Source: Bartonella sp. WD16.2
GTDB lineage: Bacteria > Pseudomonadota > Alphaproteobacteria > Rhizobiales > Rhizobiaceae
Direction of reading: 5' to 3'
Assembly (NCBI RefSeq): GCF_002022505.1
Contig: NZ_CP019781.1
Location: 1 to 64,000, forward strand
DNA: 64,000 nt
Shown here: one piece after another, positions 42,173-51,503 of the stretch
Numbering within the stretch: the stretch's first letter is position 1
Layout: each line of letters starts with the position of its first letter
Notes under the pieces: model-generated
What the model saw: only the letters and a program-made list of their open reading frames with translations
What the model was told of the DNA's origin: nothing
The model's database searches: none
Made by a program: the position numbers and the translations under genes

Positions 42173-42664
42173 TCAATCTGTTTGCTTAAAAGTTTTTTGC
42201 ATGATGATTGCATTTTTGTGGACATTTGGTGATTGATAGTAAGCAAGACGTTTGGCAATCTTTTTGAATTCAAAATGCTGATAAAGGGCTAAGGCAGAAA
42301 GATTAGTTTCTTCAACTTCTAAAAATAGTTTTGTGGCATGTGCATGTTGAAGATAACAAAGTATACTATCGACGAGCAAAGAACCAATTCCTTGCCTTTG
42401 GTAATGAGGTCGAACAGCAATCGTAATAATTTCTGCTTCATCAAGAATAAGACGGCATAGACAAAACCCTAAAATTTGATTGGGCTGATTAATAAGGTAG
42501 ACTTTGTAACCGAAAATAGAATGATCTTTTAAAAAGGTATCAAATGTTTGTTCTTCCCAAGCCGGAATAAAACAATTTTTGTGAATTTGATGAAGAGGAG
42601 CGCTATCATCAGTTTGTAGTAATGCAATTTCAAAATGCTTTTTTGTCAATGAAAGTTTAGCCAT
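42173..42664 (-). CDS. rimI: Ribosomal-protein-alanine N-acetyltransferase, GNAT family
   Basis: The protein is a GNAT acetyltransferase with the acetyl-CoA loop VRPHYQRQGIGSLLVDS and EETNLSALALYQHFEF. RimI acetylates the N-terminus of S18 in E. coli. I start at ATG 42664 (163 residues), which overlaps the tsaB 3' end by eight bases, because the longer frame runs inside tsaB. The tsaB-rimI order supports the name. The catalytic substrate is inferred from synteny. Confidence 0.9.
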   Translation of the reverse strand: MAKLSLTKKHFEIALLQTDDSAPLHQIHKNCFIPAWEEQTFDTFLKDHSIFGYKVYLINQPNQILGFCLCRLILDEAEIITIAVRPHYQRQGIGSLLVDSILCYLQHAHATKLFLEVEETNLSALALYQHFEFKKIAKRLAYYQSPNVHKNAIIMQKTFKQTD

Positions 42665-43349
42665 TATTTTTTCGTGGTAAGACAAAACTAGCGTGTTGTT
42701 TTGCATCGGCATCGCGTAAATAAAGTGGACGAGGAGGTGCAGCTTGTGGCTGTTTGTTTGCCGCAAGGTGAGCATAAGTTAAAACGTCAGCTGCTTCACA
42801 TGAGATAAGATCTGATATAGTTGCGGTGTTTATCTTATTGTTTTTGATGTGCGCAGCAATAATATCGGCAGCTGGGCCAGTTAATATTGTTTGTTGTGGT
42901 AAATCTGCGACGATGTTTTCAAGTGTTTGTAAGCCAGGCGCATATAAAGCTGTAAGGTCTTTGTTAAAACTCTGATAATAGAACATTCCTCTACCAGCTT
43001 CAATGATAGCAGTGATTGTTGACATAGTATTTTTATTGTACGCTTGTTTTGCTAATGCTTCAAGTGTGTTCACCCCAATGGCCGGTATTTCTAGTGCTAA
43101 TGCTAAAGCTCTTGCAGTCGAAACACCTGTACGTACACCTGTAAACGATCCAGGCCCGATATTAATGGCAATCCGATTCATTTGATCAAGTGTGATGCCG
43201 GTTTGATTAGTTATTTGTGCAATCTGACCAATGAGCTTTTCAGCGTGGCCTTTGAAAATGCGTTCGCTGATACGCGCAATAACAGCTTGATGATGGGTAA
43301 GTGCAACAGCGCAATAAATTGAGGCAGTGTCTATGGCAAGAATAAACAT
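42657..43349 (-). CDS. tsaB: tRNA threonylcarbamoyladenosine biosynthesis protein TsaB
   Basis: TsaB partners TsaD and TsaE to make t6A37 in tRNAs. The 230-residue ASKHA-fold protein begins ILAIDTASIYCAVAL and has INIGPGSFTGVRTGVSTARALALAL and EAGRGMFYYQSF. It is followed by rimI with an eight-base overlap. tsaD and tsaE are not in this window. Confidence 0.94.
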   Translation of the reverse strand: MFILAIDTASIYCAVALTHHQAVIARISERIFKGHAEKLIGQIAQITNQTGITLDQMNRIAINIGPGSFTGVRTGVSTARALALALEIPAIGVNTLEALAKQAYNKNTMSTITAIIEAGRGMFYYQSFNKDLTALYAPGLQTLENIVADLPQQTILTGPAADIIAAHIKNNKINTATISDLISCEAADVLTYAHLAANKQPQAAPPRPLYLRDADAKQHASFVLPRKNNG

Positions 43350-43725
43350 GAACGCATTTTAACTGGATATAACAACAGATAAAGAGTTAATTATAGCTTT
43401 TTGAGTATTTTTATTTTGTATATTTTGCAATGTTTGAAAACAATTGCAATATTAATAAACATTACCTTTTTGGGAATATTTTATCAGACTAGACTAGTGT
43501 TTAATATGTTTTTTAATATAGCATGGCAGAAGTGCACGCAAGGGTATCACTAAAAATATTGCAGCTCTGTAAAGAGAGGTAATAGGAAGAAAACCTTAAA
43601 GTTTATATGTGACATCAGAAAAAACATGGACAGTATAGAAGATCTAAGATTGTTCCAATTTTAGGGTTTATAGAAGGCGGCTATCAATTTGAAATGTGCG
43701 ATAATTTGTAAATATTGGTCAATTT
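43350..43725. other. 376-base gap without a recognised gene
   Basis: This A/T-rich DNA lies upstream of tsaB and downstream of the YeiH-like gene, both on the minus strand. I see no coding frame, tRNA or strong hairpin. It must contain the tsaB promoter and the 3' end of the YeiH-like message. Confidence 0.5.
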
Positions 43726-44754
43726 TTAAAATATTATATGATTGAGATTAATGAGTCTTATCATAAGAAAACTAAGAATAGCGAGGATGAATATAGAGAA
43801 GGTTGAAGTAGAAATAACACTCCATCCTGCTTTTTTTAATGAACGAATATCAACATCCAATCCTACTGCTGCCATTGAAATAACAGTGAATATTTGAGCA
43901 GTAAAATTAATAAGGTTGAAAGCTATTGTAGGGATCAGTTTAGCTGAGCGTATAAGCATCATCATAATAAAACCAATGATAAACCATGGAATAAGAGTAT
44001 GTAAGCGTAAGTGTGTTTGTCCTGGTTGGCGATAGATGATTGATAGGATAAAAATAAGAGGACCTAGCATTAAAACTCGTACTAATTTTACAATTGTTGC
44101 AATTTGAACACTTACAAAGGATATGGGTGCTGTTGCTGCAAAAACCTGTGGTACAGCATAAACAGTCATGCCCGCAAGAACACCATATTGATTAAATGAT
44201 AAATTCAAAAGTGGTTGCAGAAAGGGCAAGGTAAAAATAACAATAACCCCTAAAAGAGCAGTAAAAGCAATGGATGCGGCTACATCTGTGTTTTTAGCTT
44301 TAATAGTAGAGGCAGTTGCTACAATAGCTGAGTTACCACAAATAGCATTACCACATGCAATGAGCATTGCTAAATGTGAAGAAAGCCCCAAAAGACGCCC
44401 AATGGCAAAACTGATAAGAATGGTTATGAATATGACGAATAAGATGCCGACAAGTAAATTCCAACCGGCTGAAAAAACAGTATGAATGCTAATGTTTGCA
44501 CCTAGGAGTACAATAGCAATTTCGAGAAGTGTTTTTGAGCAAAAGGTTATACCTTTTTGCAAATATTTTGGGAGAATAAAACAACTACGAATAATAGATC
44601 CTAATAAAATCGCCAAAACAAGACTTTCAAACCACGGTTCTGTAAAAAGCTGTTTTTCTATGATTTCTAAACTATAAGCTAAAGCTGATACGAGTATGCA
44701 TATTAAAATGCCGGGACCAAAATTGATGAAAAAAGGTAATTTCTTATTTAACAT
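43726..44754 (-). CDS. YeiH/UPF0324 family putative membrane transporter
   Basis: The 342-residue protein is almost wholly hydrophobic, with about ten predicted spans. Family hallmarks are the internal GNAICGNSAIVATAS motif, LLGVIVIFTLPFLQPLLNLS and GMTVYAVPQVFAA. Members are called putative sulfate exporters, but few have been characterised. It is separate from recR by 64 bases and may stand alone. A taurine or sulfite context gene is not nearby. Confidence 0.88.
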   Translation of the reverse strand: MLNKKLPFFINFGPGILICILVSALAYSLEIIEKQLFTEPWFESLVLAILLGSIIRSCFILPKYLQKGITFCSKTLLEIAIVLLGANISIHTVFSAGWNLLVGILFVIFITILISFAIGRLLGLSSHLAMLIACGNAICGNSAIVATASTIKAKNTDVAASIAFTALLGVIVIFTLPFLQPLLNLSFNQYGVLAGMTVYAVPQVFAATAPISFVSVQIATIVKLVRVLMLGPLIFILSIIYRQPGQTHLRLHTLIPWFIIGFIMMMLIRSAKLIPTIAFNLINFTAQIFTVISMAAVGLDVDIRSLKKAGWSVISTSTFSIFILAILSFLMIRLINLNHIIF

Positions 44755-44818
44755 TTTGGTATTTTTCCCTTAAAATGTAATGGTAGAAATAAAAAGATAA
44801 AAGTAAAAAGGATATATT

Positions 44819-45424
44819 TTAAAGATTGGTTCTCGCCCGTAAAGCTGCAGCTAAAGTTCCATCATCGAGATAATCTAGTTCACCACCGACAGGTACTCCA
44901 TGGGCAAGTCGGGTAATTTTAACTGAAAAATTAGAGAGTTGATCGGTGATATAATGTGCTGTTGTTTGCCCTTCAACAGTTGCATTAACAGCTAGAATAA
45001 CTTCTGTAATTGAGTCATTGATAACGCGGTTTATTAAAGAAGTGATGTTGAGTTCATCTGGACCTATTCCATCCAATGGGGATAGCCGTCCACCTAGTAC
45101 ATGGTAGTGCGCTGGTAAAATTCCGGCTCGTTCAAGAGCCCAAAGATCAGAAATATCTTCAACAACGATAATCGTTGTATTATCACGACGAGGATCTGTA
45201 CAAATCAAACAAGGATCAGTTGTATCTACATTGCCACAAACAGAACAAATGCTTACTTTGTTTACAGCTTCTTGTATTGCAGCTCCTAATGGTTCCAATA
45301 GTATTTCTTTTTTCTTAATAAGATGAAGGGCAGCACGACGTGCTGAACGTGGTCCAAGGCCTGGTATTCGCGCTAAAAGTTGAATGAGGCGCTCAATTTC
45401 AGGGCCTGCAATATGTTGAGACAT
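44819..45424 (-). CDS. recR: Recombination mediator protein RecR
   Basis: RecR forms a ring clamp that works with RecF and RecO in gap repair. The 201-residue protein has a helix-hairpin-helix ([17 protein letters not shown]), a C4 zinc finger ([16 protein letters not shown]) and a Toprim domain ([15 protein letters not shown]). It follows ybaB in the common dnaX-ybaB-recR order. RecF is also encoded in this window. Confidence 0.97.
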   Translation of the reverse strand: MSQHIAGPEIERLIQLLARIPGLGPRSARRAALHLIKKKEILLEPLGAAIQEAVNKVSICSVCGNVDTTDPCLICTDPRRDNTTIIVVEDISDLWALERAGILPAHYHVLGGRLSPLDGIGPDELNITSLINRVINDSITEVILAVNATVEGQTTAHYITDQLSNFSVKITRLAHGVPVGGELDYLDDGTLAAALRARTNL

Positions 45425-45460
45425 ACTATTATTCCAAAAGATTAAATTAAAGCCACTTTA

Positions 45461-45784
45461 TTAAAACGGAAGCTTGAAACCTGGTGGAATCGGTAAACCT
45501 GCTGTTATACTTTGTGTTTTTTCTGCTATAGCCGTTTCAATTTTTGCTTTGGCTTCATTATGAGCTGCCATAATGAGATCTTCAAGTATTTCAATCTCTT
45601 CAGGATTGATTAATGACGGGTCAATTTTGATTGCTGATATAGTATTTTTACCATTTAAGGTGATGCTGACGAGCCCGCCGCCGGCTGTACCTGTTATATG
45701 CAAATTAGCCAAATCATCTTGCATTTGCTGCATTTTCTCTTGCATTTCTTTGGCTTTTTTCATCATGCCCATCATATCACGCAT
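45461..45784 (-). CDS. YbaB/EbfC family nucleoid-associated protein
   Basis: The 107-residue protein has the family pattern [32 protein letters not shown] and [15 protein letters not shown]. YbaB proteins are small dimeric DNA-binding proteins. It lies between dnaX and recR with short gaps, the standard arrangement. Confidence 0.94.
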   Translation of the reverse strand: MRDMMGMMKKAKEMQEKMQQMQDDLANLHITGTAGGGLVSITLNGKNTISAIKIDPSLINPEEIEILEDLIMAAHNEAKAKIETAIAEKTQSITAGLPIPPGFKLPF

Positions 45785-45798
45785 AGCAATTAGTTTCC

Positions 45799-47724
45799 TT
45801 ATTCATCATTTGTATGATCATTATTTTCATTTTCGAAGATATGAGGAGTTAAATCAAGATCATTTTCTTGTTTATTCAGACGAATATCGACAATTTTTGC
45901 TCCTGGGAAATGATTGAGAATTGTTGCGATATCAGGATCTGTTTCCACATCAGAAAAAAGAGCCTTTTGAGTGGCTACACTTTCTTCTTGTAAAGTTGGT
46001 CCTCCCCCTTCAGTGACAAAAGTTATTGTCCAATGTTTTTTAGTCCATTGATATAACATTTTTTTATATCACGGGCTAATGAACGAGGAGCATTTTCAGC
46101 AAGTCTTAATGTTATATGCTCTGGTTCAAAAGAAACAGGATGAATAAATTCTTTGACAAGTAATTTGAAATGTGTTTCGCAGTGTTGTTCAGCTAAATTA
46201 ACGATATCATGTAGAGAATTTATATTTAGGGACTTTTGTTCTGTCGTTTCCGTTTCTGGTGGAGAAGAAGCGTACGGTAAGTGAACGACATTGTTAGAAG
46301 ATTCGGTAGTTTGGATATTATCAAGACTTTCTTGTATTTCAAAAGAGTTTGTATTTTTAGGAGTTTGAATTCTTAATGATTCTATTGGTTGAACAGAAAG
46401 GTTGAGTTGATTAGCTAAAGCTGTTTTAAAATTATGTTGGTTTTGCTGTGAGTTGGAAATTTGTGAGAAAGAATGAATATGCGCATCATCGGCTTTTACG
46501 GTATGATTTACATTGTTGGTTTCTTGATGGGGATTATTTTCGGTAATTGTAAGAGATTTTTTTCTTGTGTGAGCTTTTTCAAAGCTTCATCAAGAGTTGG
46601 CAGGTCAGCAGTATGGGTAAGACGAATCAATATCATTTCAGCAGCTTGAATAGGGCGTGCAGCTTTATTGACTTCTTGTAAGCCTTTGAGCAGAATTTGC
46701 CAGTTTCTGGAAAGAACGGGAATAGAAAGTTTTTGTGAAAAGTCTAAACCTCGTAAACGTTCCTCTTCTGTTAAGAAGAGATCTCCAGCTATTTCTGGTG
46801 TCAAACGCAACCGTGTGACCAAATGGTTGAAGTCAGATAATTCTGTTAATATCATAAAAGGGTCAGCACCTGCGTCATACTGGCTACGTAATTCGCTCAA
46901 TGCACTGACAATATTTCCTTTCATAACAAATTCAAACAGATCAATAATACGCGCTTGATCAGCTAGTCCTAACATTGTGCGTACTGAAACAGTACTGACT
47001 TTACCATTGCTATAAGCAATAGCTTGATCAAAAATAGACAAAGCATCGCGTGCAGACCCTTCTGCAGCACGAACGATTAGAGATAAAGCTTGATCTTCTA
47101 CTTTAATTTTTCATGTTTAGCAATTTTACGTAAGTGTTCTACTAAAACTGCTGATTCAATACGCCGTAAATCAAAACGCTGGCAGCGTGAAAGAATTGTA
47201 ATAGGGACTTTACGAATTTCTGTTGTTGCAAAAATAAATTTTATATGTGGGGGTGGTTCTTCAAGCGTTTTTAATAGGCCATTAAATGCTTGTGTTGAAA
47301 GCATATGAATTTCGTCAATAATGTAAATTTTATAACGCGCAGAAACAGGGCGGTAACGTATTTGTTCAATAATTTCACGAATATCGTCAATACCAGTGTG
47401 CGAAGCTGCATCCATTTCTATAACGTCGATATGGCGGCCTTCAATAATTTGTGTACAGTGTTCACCAAGTGTATTAAGTGCGATAGTGGGTTGGTCAATG
47501 TCTTTTGTTTTGTAGTTGAGCGCGCGCGCTAAAATACGTGCTGTTGTGGTTTTTCCTACTCCGCGAATTCCTGTTAACATCCACGCTTGTGCAATACGCC
47601 CTGTCTCAAAGGCGTTAGTAAGGGTGCGTACCATTGCTTCTTGACCAATAAGGTCAGAGAAATTCTGAGGTCGATATTTGCGAGCGAGAACACGATAAGT
47701 CGTTACTGCAGGCAGATTTTCCAT
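45799..47724 (-). pseudogene. dnaX: DNA polymerase III subunits gamma/tau DnaX, three apparent frameshifts
   Basis: DnaX is the clamp-loader ATPase core and organises the replisome. From ATG 47724 it has FSDLIGQEAMVRTL, Walker A GIRGVGKTTTARI, IDEIHMLS and the EEPPPHIKFIFATTE sensor. The frame breaks at 47102-47104 (coding A3, A4 needed), then continues VEDQALSLIVRAAEGSARDA to the end of domain III. It breaks again at the A7 run 46557-46563 and a third time at the A7 run 46059-46065, each needing A8. With three bases added the protein is 642 residues, close to E. coli tau (643), ending in a tau-type domain. Since the gene is essential, true inactivation is unlikely. Confidence 0.85.
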
Positions 47725-47949
47725 CAATGATTCCAATTTTAAAGCTCTTGTAAATATATTACAATGACATGAAAACACAGATTAAAAATATACTCTACTA
47801 TAAAAGGATTTTTTCTCAATCAATTTATTTTAAAGAAATAAAATCATTTGTTTAAAATGCTCAAGATTTCTTTGTTTTTTAGATGTAGAGTACTTATCCT
47901 ATCACGAAAACTTGTAAAATAACAAAGGCGTGATTCCATTAATAAAAGT

Positions 47950-48047
47950 GGAAGGTCGGTACGATGACCCGTACCAAAGCTCGTTAGGGCTGCTTCTTTC
48001 CAGACCTGACCCGGTTGGCGAGTAGTTCGTCCATCACCAACCTCCCA
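47950..48047 (-). ncRNA. ffs: Signal recognition particle RNA, bacterial small (4.5S) type
   Basis: On the minus strand the gene starts GGGAGGTTGGTGATGGACGA and ends near ACCGACCTTCC, whose ends pair into a long rod. The apical domain GGTCAGGTCTGGAAAGAAGC carries the Ffh-binding internal loop and the GGAA tetraloop. The closing pair here is U-A where the usual sequence (CCGGAAGG) has C-G. The location upstream of dnaX on the same strand is typical of Rhizobiales. The exact ends are estimated from pairing. Confidence 0.93.
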
Positions 48048-48854
48048 ATTTTATATTGTCGATTTAAAACGGAAAATCAAGCTTTGAAACAAAAAACATA
48101 GAAAGAATAACTAAAAAGCTTCCTTTTGAATTTTATTAATGTTTAGCATAAGAAATATTTTGGGTTTTTCTTTAACACTTTGTGATTTACGGTTTTTGAA
48201 TTATTTTATTTTTTGTACGGCGGGTTGCTGAATATGCAAGAAATTTGTCAACTTTTATGACAGAGACAGTCTATATTTTTGTTTGAAGTAGATAAGATAT
48301 TGGCTTTGTTATAGGTAATTCCTGATCAAAGTTTTCTCTTATTTTTGTATTTGTTCGCAATATGGCTTATAATTCACCGGGCGGTTTGACCATAAAAGTG
48401 AACACCGCTAATTAATGTGAAAATTGATTTTACTTTTGAAAAAGTTTGGTTATCCAAAATGTTGGAAAATCTAATACAATATTCGAATTTCATTAGATAT
48501 ATATGGGTACAAAATTACTCAAACTGGGTTGCGAATGTTTTAAAAACCAATTTTGAAGAAGCATTTTTCCAAATGACTCTGGGTAAGTTCTACATGTTTG
48601 GAGCTCTTATAAATGCTGTACCACCAAGCGTGATCTTCTATAATGCAGTCTATCTTTATACTCCTTTTACTTGTGGTATTTAAAAACTACACTATTTCCA
48701 TAAAAAGAAGCTTATACTTAGGGATTGGACGTTTTTGAAAATAATATCTTTTTTATGCGGCAATGTGAAAAATCATAAACCTACTGGCTAGTATTGGTGA
48801 TAATTTTACAGCATTACACAAGAGTATTGATATGGTTGCAAAGAGTTGATTTTT
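48048..48854. other. About 0.8 kb without a recognised gene
   Basis: This A/T-rich stretch lies between the SRP RNA and kdsB. One open frame of 88 codons occurs on the plus strand (48417-48683, GTG start). Its hydrophobic, aromatic-rich product has no motif I know, and no good ribosome-binding site is visible. Downstream of kdsB on the minus strand is where free-living Rhizobiales often have pheA; nothing like it is readable. A small hairpin GCGGT...ACCGC occurs just before the 88-codon frame. Confidence 0.5.
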
Positions 48855-49589
48855 TCACATTAAAATTTTGCGTACTTTATCAAGGTCATACTGTGTGTCA
48901 ACACTTAAGGGAATCGTATCAATTATTTCTACATCGATACGCATATTATTTTCTAATGCGCGTAATTGTTCAAGCTTTTCACGTTGTTCGAGTGTAGATG
49001 GTGCAAGAGTTACAAATCGTTCAAGTACTTCACGTCGATAAGCATATAATCCAATATGATGGTAAAAAGGGCCGTTTCCGTAAGGTGCAGTTGCACGGGT
49101 AAAATAAAGAGCACGCAAACGATTTTGAGAAAGTGGTGTGCCAATAATTTTGACTACATTGGGATTTGTTTTTTCATCTTCTTCAACAAGTTTAGCGCCC
49201 AAGGTTGCAATATCAGTTAAATCATTTTCTAAAGGCCGTAAGGCACTAATAATTTCGTGGGCGGTTATTGTTGGTAAGTCACCTTGTACATTTATAATGG
49301 TATTGTAGTGTCGCTCAGGATCAATAATGGTTAAAGCTTCATAAATGCGATCAGATCCCGATTGATGATCGGTACGTGTTATGATGCATTCGTGTCCATA
49401 AGCTGTAACAGCTTGAGCGATGGTATTATGATCCGTTGCAACAATGATACGTCCTAATGCAGCTTTTTTTGCCTGTTCAGCTACATGAATAATCATAGGC
49501 TTTCCAGCAATTTCAGCAAGAGGTTTTCCTGGAAGACGAGATGAACCCATGCGAGCGGGAATAAGAATGAGTGATTCAAAAGCCATCAC
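48855..49589 (-). CDS. kdsB: 3-deoxy-manno-octulosonate cytidylyltransferase
   Basis: KdsB activates Kdo as CMP-Kdo for lipid A-core synthesis. The 244-residue protein has [20 protein letters not shown] at the N-terminus, [14 protein letters not shown], and [10 protein letters not shown]. It indicates that Kdo-containing lipopolysaccharide is still made. It is divergent from the cytochrome c gene across 99 bases. Confidence 0.96.
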   Translation of the reverse strand: MMAFESLILIPARMGSSRLPGKPLAEIAGKPMIIHVAEQAKKAALGRIIVATDHNTIAQAVTAYGHECIITRTDHQSGSDRIYEALTIIDPERHYNTIINVQGDLPTITAHEIISALRPLENDLTDIATLGAKLVEEDEKTNPNVVKIIGTPLSQNRLRALYFTRATAPYGNGPFYHHIGLYAYRREVLERFVTLAPSTLEQREKLEQLRALENNMRIDVEIIDTIPLSVDTQYDLDKVRKILM

Positions 49590-49688
49590 TAGAGTTCCAA
49601 ATGTTGTATATTTGATATATTTATAATGATATATTATAAGGAAAAATCTTAAACTGAAAATAATGAAAATATGAACGTTTGAATTTTA

Positions 49689-50249
49689 ATGAAACGATTT
49701 AGATTTGCCTATTTTATTTGTGCTTCTCTATTTTTGCTAATTATTGCAGGGGGGATTTTCATTTTTAGTGGTGTAATTTATGATTACTTTGCATCGGTTC
49801 AACATTCTTATACTGCAGATAATGATGAGTTTAAAGAAAAGCAGGATTTATCTCACAATTATCTATCGTTAAATGAGCGTCTTCAACAAGGTAATCTTGA
49901 AAATGGGCGTAAAATTTTTCGTCAGTGTGCTCTATGTCACACTTCTGGGCGTGATAATTCTAACCGTGTTCTTGGCCCGACACTTTGGGAGATAGTAAAT
50001 CGCCCTTTTGCGGATGCAAAAGATTTTACTTATTCAAGAGTGCTACGTGAAAATTCTAATAAAAAATGGGATTTTTTCACTTTAGATCGCTATCTTCAAT
50101 CACCTCGTAAAACATTTCCAGGGACAACTATGTCGTTTCGTGGGATAAAAAATGATCAAGATCGTGCTGATCTTTTACTCTATTTACGTAGTCTATCTGA
50201 TCACCCCATTCCTTTACCACTGGATAATGAAGATACTAAACAAAATTAA
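49689..50249 (+). CDS. Membrane-anchored c-type cytochrome (CycM-like)
   Basis: The 186-residue protein has one N-terminal membrane anchor (about 7-33) and a class I cytochrome c domain facing the periplasm. It shows the haem site CALCH at 80-84 and a likely axial methionine in FPGTTMSFRG. This matches CycM-type cytochromes that pass electrons to terminal oxidases in rhizobia, where the gene is also divergent from kdsB. Only the quinol oxidase is encoded in this window, so its partner must be elsewhere. Name is inferred from layout and synteny. Confidence 0.88.
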   Translation: MKRFRFAYFICASLFLLIIAGGIFIFSGVIYDYFASVQHSYTADNDEFKEKQDLSHNYLSLNERLQQGNLENGRKIFRQCALCHTSGRDNSNRVLGPTLWEIVNRPFADAKDFTYSRVLRENSNKKWDFFTLDRYLQSPRKTFPGTTMSFRGIKNDQDRADLLLYLRSLSDHPIPLPLDNEDTKQN

Positions 50250-50381
50250 TTTGTGTCAGAAGTTCTAACTTTAGCACTGTGTGTAGTGAGTTTTATTTGT
50301 GATTTGGGTTTTATCGAGCTATCAGAAGAGTTGTGATCAATGTATTATTTTAAGTGATTTGGTCAGAAGGTAAAATAAAAA

Positions 50382-51503
50382 ATGGTGGTCTATATTCTAT
50401 GGCGTCTCTTACTAATTATACCGACACTGATTGGTATTTTGACGGTAACATTTATCATTGTACAGTTTACGCCGGGTGGACCTATTGAGAATATTATTGC
50501 TCAATTACAAGGAATGGGTGGTGATGCTGTAGGACGGGTGGCTGGTGGTAGCGATCTTAGCCTTTCTTCTGATAGTGTTTTTGATGGTGCGCGTGCTGAC
50601 TTATCTTCTTATGGGAGTTCTAAATACCGTGGTGCACAAGGGTTGGATCCGGAATTTATAGCCAAACTTGAACGGCAATTTGGTTTTGATAAGCCACCTT
50701 TGGAACGTTATTTAACGATGCTTGGCAATTATATACGTTTTGATTTTGGGGAGTCTTATATACAAGGGCGTTCAGTTATTGAGCTGATTAAGAGTGCTCT
50801 ACCTGTTTCTCTTTCTTTTGGTTTTTGGAACTTGCTGATTTCTTATGCTATTTCCATACCGTTAGGAATCCGTAAAGCTCTTAAAGAGGGGTCTGCTTTT
50901 GATGTATGGACGAGTGCTATTATTGTTATTGGCTATGCAATTCCTAATTTTCTCTTTGGAATTTTTTTAATGGTTTTTTTTGCTGGGGGATCTTTTTTTG
51001 ACTGGTTCCCATTAGGTCATTTGACTTCGGATAATTTTGATAAATTATCCCTTGGGGGCAAAATATTAGATTATCTATACCATTTGATTTTACCATTAAC
51101 AGCGATGGTTATTTCTTCTTTTGCTACAACAACCTTATTAACGAAAAATTGTTTTCTGGAAGAAATTCGCCAACAATACGTCATTACAGCTCGTGCGAAA
51201 GGTTTAAGTGAACGCTCAATTCTTTACGGTCATGTTTTTCGCAATGCGATATTGATTATAATTGCTAGTTTTCCTGCAGTTTTTATGGGTTCATTTTTTA
51301 GTGGATCTTTATTGATTGAAATGCTGTATTCATTAAACGGTATGGGGCTTTTAAGTTATACATCTATTGTTAATCGTGATTATGCTGTTGTATTTGCTTG
51401 TCTTTATATTTTTTCGCTGATTGGTCTTGTTGTGAGTCTCATTTCTGATATCATTTATATGGTGGTTGATCCACGTATTGATTTTGATAGAAAAGATTTA
51501 TAA
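50382..51503 (+). CDS. yejB: Peptide ABC transporter permease YejB
   Basis: YejB is one permease of the YejABEF importer for peptides such as microcin C-like compounds. The 373-residue protein has the inner-membrane Dpp/Opp fold with about six spans, FIIVQFTPGGPIENIIAQ at the N-terminus, and the EAA loop RQQYVITARAKGLSERSILYGHVFRNA. The length with its extended first periplasmic loop matches YejB. The stop shares one base with the yejE start. No yejA-type binding protein gene precedes it. Confidence 0.94.
   Translation: MVVYILWRLLLIIPTLIGILTVTFIIVQFTPGGPIENIIAQLQGMGGDAVGRVAGGSDLSLSSDSVFDGARADLSSYGSSKYRGAQGLDPEFIAKLERQFGFDKPPLERYLTMLGNYIRFDFGESYIQGRSVIELIKSALPVSLSFGFWNLLISYAISIPLGIRKALKEGSAFDVWTSAIIVIGYAIPNFLFGIFLMVFFAGGSFFDWFPLGHLTSDNFDKLSLGGKILDYLYHLILPLTAMVISSFATTTLLTKNCFLEEIRQQYVITARAKGLSERSILYGHVFRNAILIIIASFPAVFMGSFFSGSLLIEMLYSLNGMGLLSYTSIVNRDYAVVFACLYIFSLIGLVVSLISDIIYMVVDPRIDFDRKDL

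Noticed and set aside
47095..47110. Programmed ribosomal frameshift at the first dnaX break
   Set aside because: The run is only three A, has no slippery heptamer, and falls inside the ATPase core region where no gamma/tau switch is known.
48417..48683. 88-codon plus-strand frame near kdsB
   Set aside because: GTG start without a ribosome-binding site and no recognisable motif; kept only in the gap description.
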